Shown here in pieces: positions 1-4,729 of a DNA stretch of 11,857 nt. The stretch comes from Treponema sp. (lineage in GTDB: Bacteria; Spirochaetota; Spirochaetia; Treponematales; Breznakiellaceae), in NCBI GenBank assembly GCA_009780545.1, contig WQZW01000020.1, positions 1 to 11,857 of the forward strand, given 5' to 3'. Every line of letters starts with the position of its first letter. Within the stretch, counting starts at the first letter, position 1. The translations under genes and the position numbers were made by a program. The notes below the pieces were generated by a model. It had not been told where the DNA came from. It saw only the letters and a list, made by a program, of their open reading frames with translations, and did no database searches.

Positions 1-1194
1 GAGTTCCGGATCGAAACCGGTGAGGGGATGGGCATCCCCGACGACCTCCCACCTGAATTCCCAGGGCGGGAGCGGGGCAAGGCCCGGATCGACCCAGGAA
101 GGCGTCGCGGAAAACGTCAGCCCGGTGCCCCGGTCCAGGGATACCGGCAGACCCGAGGTCGGCACGGTGTTTATCGTCACGCTTTCCACTTCGAAGGAAG
201 GCGGGGGCAGGACGGTGATTTCGATTTCGTCGGATTTGACGTCGCCGTCGAAGGCCGAGACCGCCCACACGGAAACGGCGTTGTCCGCCGGTTCGTCCGC
301 CCCCATGGTGAGGAGCCCCGTTGCCGATATCTCCGTGCCGGAACTCCGGTTGCCGGAGCGATGCCAGTTTACCTCGGTCGGCGGGTTGTGGTTCCCGGCG
401 ACGTCGGCCCGGAATTGGATATGTCCCCCGGGAAATGCCTCGTCCCCATGGCCCTCATGGTCTATCGTCAGGCCGGTAACCTCCGGAACGGGAACGGTAA
501 CGGTAACTTCGCCCCGAACCCTGCCCGGATCGTCGGAAACGGCCCGGAGAATGAAGGTCCGCTCCACATTCGGGACCTTGTCCGACACGGTCAGGAGGAC
601 CTCGTTGTCGTCCTGGTCCAGGATGCCGTCGCCCGGGATGCCGCCCGATATCTGCCACATGACGGTCCCCCGCGCATCCGGGTCATCCTGCGGATCGGTG
701 AGGACGACGGCCCGGAAGACGGCGTTCCGCCCCCGCGCGACCGTCGCCTCGTAATCGTCGACAGGTTCCACCGTCACGCTTTCTACGGTAAAGGGTGCTG
801 TTTTGATTGTAAGTGTAAGAGTACCGAAACGATTGGGACTGCCGACCAGTTCGGCCCGGACGGTGATTTTGGTCCCATCCGGTTCGTCGGCGGAAATCTC
901 CAGCACGGCGCCTTTTTCGTCGCCGGTCACCTCGGTGCCCGTTTTGTGTCCGGAACCTATGCTCCAGGCAAGGCCGTAGCCGGACGGGGCATTGGAGACG
1001 TCGGCCTTCAGAACCACGTTCGCCCCCCGAAAGGTCGGTCCCGGGACGGCGACCGAGACGGTGACGGTTACCGGGACTACCGGAAAGTAGTCCGCACCGG
1101 AGGGATTGCGGCAGCCGGCGACGGTCAGGATGCCGACGGCGAGAACGATAAACGAAATCGATGCGTTTCTCCAACGAGACTTGATGTGGGACAT
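1..1194 (-). CDS. Lipoprotein with tandem Ig-like domains, partial (3' end beyond the left edge)
   Basis: The frame is open for 398 codons from ATG 1194 to the edge without a stop. The N-terminus has a basic start (KSRWR), a hydrophobic stretch at about residues 12-27 and a lipobox ending VAGC with Cys28, so export and lipidation are expected. The rest reads as beta-rich repeats of about 90-100 residues: roughly 42-131, 135-230, 231-330, and a fourth cut by the edge. Each carries a VxSVTV or VTGLTI-type opening strand, a central W (for example VNWHRSG, VMWQISG) and a closing alternating-hydrophobic strand such as EIEITV. This resembles bacterial Ig-like group 2 modules of surface proteins. 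I infer a surface or periplasmic adhesin-like role; no enzymatic motif is visible. The start is set by AAGGAG at 1201-1206, six bases upstream. In-frame ATGs further upstream lack such a site and would bury the signal peptide. Confidence 0.85.
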   Translation of the reverse strand, partial: MSHIKSRWRNASISFIVLAVGILTVAGCRNPSGADYFPVVPVTVTVSVAVPGPTFRGANVVLKADVSNAPSGYGLAWSIGSGHKTGTEVTGDEKGAVLEISADEPDGTKITVRAELVGSPNRFGTLTLTIKTAPFTVESVTVEPVDDYEATVARGRNAVFRAVVLTDPQDDPDARGTVMWQISGGIPGDGILDQDDNEVLLTVSDKVPNVERTFILRAVSDDPGRVRGEVTVTVPVPEVTGLTIDHEGHGDEAFPGGHIQFRADVAGNHNPPTEVNWHRSGNRSSGTEISATGLLTMGADEPADNAVSVWAVSAFDGDVKSDEIEITVLPPPSFEVESVTINTVPTSGLPVSLDRGTGLTFSATPSWVDPGLAPLPPWEFRWEVVGDAHPLTGFDPEL

Positions 1195-1200
1195 GTTGCT

Positions 1201-1206
1201 CTCCTT
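1201..1206 (-). promoter_or_regulatory. Ribosome binding site AAGGAG that sets the lipoprotein start
   Basis: AAGGAG lies six bases before ATG 1194 and favours this start over in-frame ATGs upstream, near 1260. Confidence 0.75.
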
Positions 1207-1269
1207 CGCATATTTTTGAATTGGGGGCGGGCGTCCGGCCGTCCGGGCACCTTCCCCCATCATAATCAT

Positions 1270-1298
1270 AATGTAGCCCCCCGCGGACCGGAAGGCAA
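1270..1298 (-). promoter_or_regulatory. Sigma-70-type promoter for the Ig-like lipoprotein gene
   Basis: On the minus strand TTGCCT (1293-1298) and TACATT (1270-1275) are separated by exactly 17 bases. The predicted transcript starts near 1263 and leaves a leader of about 70 nt before ATG 1194. The stretch 1207-1413 holds no other gene. Confidence 0.55.
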
Positions 1299-1413
1299 TG
1301 ATCTTATTTTGGTTTTCGAGGATTTTATTTCAATTCTGTCGGGTGAAGGGTTTTCGGGAACGGACGGGCAGCGGCCCGGATTCGACAGGAATGCCCGGGC
1401 CTCTCCTGCCCCG

Positions 1414-2511
1414 TCAGTCCCCCCCAAGCCCGCCCAGGTCCGGCCTGATCACCATAAAACCGGCCGCCCCGACATTGAAGTCGATACGTTCCTCCCATGC
1501 GGCAAAAACCGTGTCGGCAACCGCCGCGACTCCGGAATAGACGAAGTTTTCCGGCAGGGGCGGGAGGGCGAACCGGACCGTCGGAAGGTCCGGTTCCAGG
1601 TACAGGGCGCGGCCGTCCGGGAAGAGGGCCAGCAAGGAATCGCCCGGGGAGAAGGCGTAAAGACCCGGCCCGTTCCCGCCGAGGTCGAAACGGCGGGTCC
1701 CGCCGAAGTCGGGCAGGACGAGGTCGGCCATGCCGGCCCCGGTTTCGGCGGCCAGTATCCTGAGGAGCCAGGAAAGGAGCGGGCCCGCGGCGTCCGGGGA
1801 TTCGCCTGAAAGGACGGCCCGGAATTCGCCGGGCGTGATGCGGCGGGTCTCCCCGTCAAGGCTTTCGGCCCTGAGGAACAACGTGTCCCGCCGGCCGGGG
1901 CCCGGCCCGAAGGTCCTGAAATACCAGGCCCCGCCCTTCAGATGAAGCTCGGTAACGTCCCAGCCCCGGTCGGCGGGGAAGGGATCGAAGGCCGGGAACC
2001 GGAGGGGAAGGACGAGGCCGGAATCCGGGTCGAAGGTCCAGAAACGGGGCTCCGGCGGGGGAAGCTCCGGTTCGGCGAACCAGTCGTCCCGGTACAGGAG
2101 GGCGAAGGGAGCCCCGTCCGCACCGGGGCTGAGGAAGGCCCCCACGGTGTAGGCCCGGGCGAACGGCTCGGCGGGAACGGCGTACAGGGCGAGTCCCCGT
2201 TCCTCCCGGGCAAGGCGGAGAAAGCCGTATCGGTTGACCGCCATCGAAAGCCCCTCGTCCCCCGCAAGGAGGAACCGGAGGTGCCGGGCATGGGGCCAGG
2301 GAACCAGGGCGGCGGCGTTCACCGCCCCGCCGATGTCGGTAAGGTGGACCGGGCCGTCCTCTTCCAGGACGAACCAGAGGGGGAACTCCCCGGCCCGGAG
2401 CACGGCAATCGGCGGAATTCCGGGAGGGACCGCCGATTCCGGCCCTTCCTTTCGGCCGGAACAGGAAAGCAGGGCAAGCGCGAGCAGGAAATACGGGGCC
2501 GATGATTTCAT
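1414..2511 (-). CDS. Hypothetical exported lipoprotein, 365 aa
   Basis: I do not recognise this protein. The N-terminus MKSSAPYFLLALALLSC is a short lipoprotein signal peptide with the lipid-anchored Cys at residue 17, followed by a polar, Pro-rich segment. The mature part is rich in aromatic residues, Gly, Pro and Asp. It has repeated strand-like motifs such as LWFVLEEDGPVHL, RFWTFDPDSG and ALFPDGRALYLEPDLP. These recall the blades of beta-propeller or WD/NHL-like proteins, but no repeat is regular enough to call. No catalytic signature is visible. It lies on the same strand as the downstream Ig-like lipoprotein, 219 bases away, but that gene has its own promoter. The start is unusual: TATAAT ends six bases before the ATG (see the promoter entry). 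The function is unknown; location on the periplasmic or outer membrane side is inferred. Confidence 0.8.
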   Translation of the reverse strand: MKSSAPYFLLALALLSCSGRKEGPESAVPPGIPPIAVLRAGEFPLWFVLEEDGPVHLTDIGGAVNAAALVPWPHARHLRFLLAGDEGLSMAVNRYGFLRLAREERGLALYAVPAEPFARAYTVGAFLSPGADGAPFALLYRDDWFAEPELPPPEPRFWTFDPDSGLVLPLRFPAFDPFPADRGWDVTELHLKGGAWYFRTFGPGPGRRDTLFLRAESLDGETRRITPGEFRAVLSGESPDAAGPLLSWLLRILAAETGAGMADLVLPDFGGTRRFDLGGNGPGLYAFSPGDSLLALFPDGRALYLEPDLPTVRFALPPLPENFVYSGVAAVADTVFAAWEERIDFNVGAAGFMVIRPDLGGLGGD

Positions 2512-2517
2512 CCTTCC

Positions 2518-2523
2518 ATTATA
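2518..2523 (-). promoter_or_regulatory. -10 box TATAAT abutting a GGAAGG and the ATG of the 365-aa lipoprotein
   Basis: The minus strand reads TATAAT, GGAAGG, ATG without any gap. Transcription from this -10 would begin at or next to the A of the ATG, giving a leaderless message. The -35 region is poor (TTTTTA at a 17-base spacing). The same 13-mer lies upstream of the XRE gene. Confidence 0.5.
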
Positions 2524-2674
2524 ACGGGCTTTTCGGACCGTAAAAAGTCCGGAGTCAGGAAGGCCCCATCCCGATACGCCGTTGTCGTACGAAACTCACG
2601 GTCCGACCTGCCGCAGACAAATCGGACGATCGGATACCCTTGCAAAGGACGGGCGGATGGGATACCCTGATCGC

Positions 2675-2680
2675 AGGAGG
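2675..2680 (+). promoter_or_regulatory. Ribosome binding site AGGAGG that sets the NifU-like start
   Basis: A perfect AGGAGG six bases before ATG 2687 rules in the 74-residue product rather than the 109-residue reading from 2582. Confidence 0.8.
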
Positions 2681-2686
2681 CTACCT

Positions 2687-2911
2687 ATGTTCGAAGAGCA
2701 GGTAAGAACCGCGCTTGAGGATGTCCGCCCCAATTTGCAGGCGGACGGCGGGGACGTCGAATTCGTGTCGGTTTCCGACGACGGGACCGTTTCGGTGAAG
2801 CTGCAGGGAAAGTGCAGCGGTTGCCCGATGTCGCAGATGACGGTGAAGCTGGGGATAGAAACCTACCTGAAGAAGAAAATTCCGCAGGTAACGTCCGTGG
2901 TCAGCGTCTAG
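2687..2911 (+). CDS. NifU-like C-terminal domain protein (Nfu-type Fe-S scaffold), 74 aa
   Basis: The single domain carries the hallmarks of the NifU C-terminal family: an N-terminal helix (FEEQVRTALEDVRPNLQ), then ADGGDVEFV, then the metal-binding CxxC in GKCSGCPMSQMT (Cys43 and Cys46), and a closing helix and strand ending PQVTSVVSV. The family assembles or carries Fe-S clusters, usually as a dimer with a cluster bridged by the CxxC pairs, in the cytoplasm. The length of 74 residues is typical of stand-alone Nfu proteins. I chose ATG 2687 because AGGAGG at 2675-2680 lies six bases upstream. A longer in-frame reading from 2582 adds only basic, unstructured residues. It is the first gene of an apparent operon with the NusG-II and Gx genes. 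No strong promoter is visible in 2524-2686. Confidence 0.92.
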   Translation: MFEEQVRTALEDVRPNLQADGGDVEFVSVSDDGTVSVKLQGKCSGCPMSQMTVKLGIETYLKKKIPQVTSVVSV

Positions 2912-2920
2912 ATCGGTTGC

Positions 2921-2966
2921 CCCGATCCGCACGTCGCGGCTTTGCGGCCTCCGTACGCGGATCGGG
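2921..2966 (+). other. Intergenic hairpin between the NifU-like and NusG-II genes
   Basis: CCCGATCCGC at 2921-2930 pairs perfectly with GCGGATCGGG at 2957-2966 across a loop of 26 bases that has minor pairing of its own. The bases at 2911-2916 (GATCGG) can instead pair with CCGATC at 2922-2927, so two exclusive folds are possible. The run ATCTATGATTTTA follows the long stem. It is too poor in T for a confident terminator; it may act as an attenuator or processing site. Confidence 0.5.
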
Positions 2967-2981
2967 ATCTATGATTTTACG

Positions 2982-3359
2982 ATGAAAAAACCGCATATCC
3001 CGCTTCGTCGGGCCGATTTCATGGTTGTCGTTCCCGCCTTCCTTGTCCTCCTTGCCGTTTTTTTTACCTCGTACTCCGGGGGGAACGGGAAACCGACGGT
3101 GAACATCAGGGCCGACGGCGGGATATGGGCCTTTCCCCTGGACGCCGAGGAGACCGTCCGGCTTTCCGGCCCGCTGGGGGAGACGGTGGTCCGCATCGAG
3201 GGGGGCCGGGCCTACGTGCTGTCCTCGCCCTGTGCGGACGGTATCTGCATAACGATGGGGGCAATCCGGAAACCCGGCGGGTGGGTCGCCTGCCTTCCCA
3301 ACCGGGTGATGCTGTACGTGGCCGAGGAAAACGGCGATGAGGACATCGTTGCCCGGTGA
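2982..3359 (+). CDS. NusG domain II-containing membrane-anchored protein, 125 aa
   Basis: Residues 13-30 form one transmembrane segment (FMVVVPAFLVLLAVFF), preceded by basic residues, so the rest is probably outside the cytoplasm. The remaining part matches the NusG_II (DUF1312) pattern: VNIRADGGIWAFPLD, then ETVVRIEGGRAYVLSSPCADGICI, then GAIRKPGGWVACLPNRVMLYV. Cys84, Cys89 and Cys104 are at the positions where this family keeps its cysteines. Proteins of this type are commonly encoded next to Gx/HepT transporters and near flavinylation or Rnf-type redox genes; their biochemical role is not settled. The stop overlaps the next start by 23 bases, which suggests translational coupling. No good Shine-Dalgarno lies before ATG 2982. 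A four-codon reading frame starts at 2971 and ends in a TGA that overlaps this ATG. Confidence 0.88.
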   Translation: MKKPHIPLRRADFMVVVPAFLVLLAVFFTSYSGGNGKPTVNIRADGGIWAFPLDAEETVRLSGPLGETVVRIEGGRAYVLSSPCADGICITMGAIRKPGGWVACLPNRVMLYVAEENGDEDIVAR

Positions 3360-4566
3360 GTCCTCCGGCCGGGACCGTTCCGACGCGGTGGCCCTCCTGG
3401 GCGCCCTGTGTTTCTTCCTCTCCGCCATCGAGTACCTCGTTCCCCGGCCGCTTCCCTTCATGAGGCTGGGACTTGCGAACCTTCCCCTGCTGTTGGCCCT
3501 GCGCATCCTCGGCCCCGGCGACTTCTTCCGCCTGACGCTGCTTAAGGTTGCGGGACAGTCGCTGCTCGGCGGGACCTTCCTGTCGTTCCTCCTGCTCTTT
3601 TCCCTTGTCGGCAGCTTCGGTTCCGCCCTGCTGATGTACGGCCTTTCCCGGCTGCCGGAACGCTTCAGGCCGGGATTCGTGGGCCTGGGCTGCGCCGGGG
3701 CGATGGCGTCCAACGCCGGGCAACTGCTGGTCGCCGGCCACGGACTGCTCTTCGGCGACGCGGCCCGGCTGTTCGCCCCGCCCTTCCTCGCCGGGGGATT
3801 CCTCACCGGCATCGCCCTGGGCCTTTTCTGCGGGTACTTCTGCCTGAACTCCCGCTGGTACGCCGGGCACCTTGCCGGCCTGCCCGCTTCCGCCACCTTG
3901 CCGACCGTTCCCGCCCGGCCGCTCCCGGAAACCCGGGCGGCCGAGGCCCTTCCCGGAAGGAAGGGCCGGGGGCTTTCCGCCCTGGTCAACGCCGACGAGC
4001 TGTTCGTGGCCGGCATCCTCATGGCGGCGCTTTTCCTCTTCGGCCACGGCCTGCCCGTCCGTGCCCTGCGGTTCCTGTTCTTCTGCCTCTGCGTCCCCCT
4101 CCTGGGCCGGCGGAACAACTACCCGGCAACCCTGGTACTTATCCTCAGCGTCGTCGTTTTCGGCCTGCTGGTCCCGCACGGCAAGGTGCTGTTCGTCGTC
4201 GGCCCCCTTACCGTAACCTCCGGCAGCCTGACCTCCTCCCTGGACCGGGCCCTGACACTCTCCGGCCTTATGATGCTTTCCCGCGCCTGCGTCAAGGCCG
4301 ACCTCCGCCTGCCCGGCACCTTCGGGTCGCTGTTGGCCCGAAGCCTGTGCCTCCTGGAACTTATGCGGGCGAACCGTCCCCTGCGGAAGACGGACAAGGC
4401 CGGCCTGACGGCAAGGCTCGACCGGATGCTGCTGGAACTGGAAGCCGGCGCCGCCCGCGGTCCGGAACCCGGCAGGGACGGCACCGGCGGCAAGGTCCGC
4501 AATCCGCGGGGGATACTGCTTCTGGCCGGCCTGGTTCTGGCAACCGCTCTTTTGGGATTGGTTTGA
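3337..4566 (+). CDS. Gx transporter / heptaprenyl diphosphate synthase component I family membrane protein with an extra C-terminal T-component-like half, 409 aa
   Basis: Residues 17-175 match the Hpre_diP_synt_I (Gx) pattern: several hydrophobic helices and the typical MRLGLANLPLLLALRILGP motif at 42-60, with SNAGQL at 125-130. The family is now viewed as ECF-like substrate-binding membrane proteins; the older synthase name is weakly founded. A Pro/Arg-rich linker (176-216) leads to a second membrane half (220-345), including FGLLVPHGKVLFVVGPLTVT followed by a helix SLDRALTLSGLMMLSRACV. This resembles the layout of ECF T components (CbiQ-like), an inference from pattern only. A soluble segment (346-390) and a last hydrophobic helix (391-409) close the protein. 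ATG 3337 overlaps the NusG-II gene, and a GAGGAA stretch lies about eight bases upstream. The substrate is unknown; an isoprenoid or quinone-related compound is a possibility. The stop lies next to an open acidic tail in the +1 frame. Confidence 0.82.
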   Translation: MRTSLPGESSGRDRSDAVALLGALCFFLSAIEYLVPRPLPFMRLGLANLPLLLALRILGPGDFFRLTLLKVAGQSLLGGTFLSFLLLFSLVGSFGSALLMYGLSRLPERFRPGFVGLGCAGAMASNAGQLLVAGHGLLFGDAARLFAPPFLAGGFLTGIALGLFCGYFCLNSRWYAGHLAGLPASATLPTVPARPLPETRAAEALPGRKGRGLSALVNADELFVAGILMAALFLFGHGLPVRALRFLFFCLCVPLLGRRNNYPATLVLILSVVVFGLLVPHGKVLFVVGPLTVTSGSLTSSLDRALTLSGLMMLSRACVKADLRLPGTFGSLLARSLCLLELMRANRPLRKTDKAGLTARLDRMLLELEAGAARGPEPGRDGTGGKVRNPRGILLLAGLVLATALLGLV

Positions 4567-4567
4567 G

Positions 4568-4675
4568 GGGGAGGAAGCTTCCGCGGACGCTGAAGAAGAT
4601 GAATTGACGTACGAATACGTCGATACGTTTTTCTCGTTACTTGAGGAAAACAAAACCAAAATAACCGATGCCTAA
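4568..4675 (+). pseudogene. Short acidic reading frame in the +1 frame after the Gx gene (frameshifted tail or gene remnant)
   Basis: Immediately after the Gx stop, the +1 frame reads GEEASADAEEDELTYEYVD and then a segment ending FFSLLEENKTKITDA before TAA at 4673-4675. There is no ATG in this frame after the previous stop at 4214-4216, so it cannot start normally. It is visibly richer in A and T than the flanking genes. The amino acid make-up (acidic, then an amphipathic helix) looks protein-like. It could be the lost or frameshifted C-terminal tail of the Gx protein, a remnant of another gene, or chance. The stretch 4676-4729 holds nothing I can identify. Confidence 0.3.
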
Positions 4676-4729
4676 ACGATTCCGGGTTACGGTTTGGCGG
4701 ACTTTGTTCCATACCGATTCCCGCATCCC

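Noticed and set aside
1336..1388. CTGTCG/CGACAG pair downstream of the 365-aa lipoprotein as a terminator
   Set aside because: The loop would be over 40 bases with no T run; this is too weak to call.
28..1809. Open plus-strand frame of 593 codons across the two left-hand lipoprotein genes
   Set aside because: It lies antisense to two genes with signal peptides and lipoboxes, has no ribosome binding site and reads as Gly/Arg/Pro-rich antisense translation. High GC content makes stops rare on the opposite strand.
2640..2668. TTGCAA with TACCCT at 17-base spacing as the promoter of the NifU-like operon
   Set aside because: The -10 matches at only three positions and the -35 is partial, so the real promoter of this operon is not established.
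3106..4659. Open minus-strand frame of 517 codons opposite the Gx gene
   Set aside because: The Gly/Gln/Glu-rich reading has no domain; the plus strand has a clear membrane protein of a known family.
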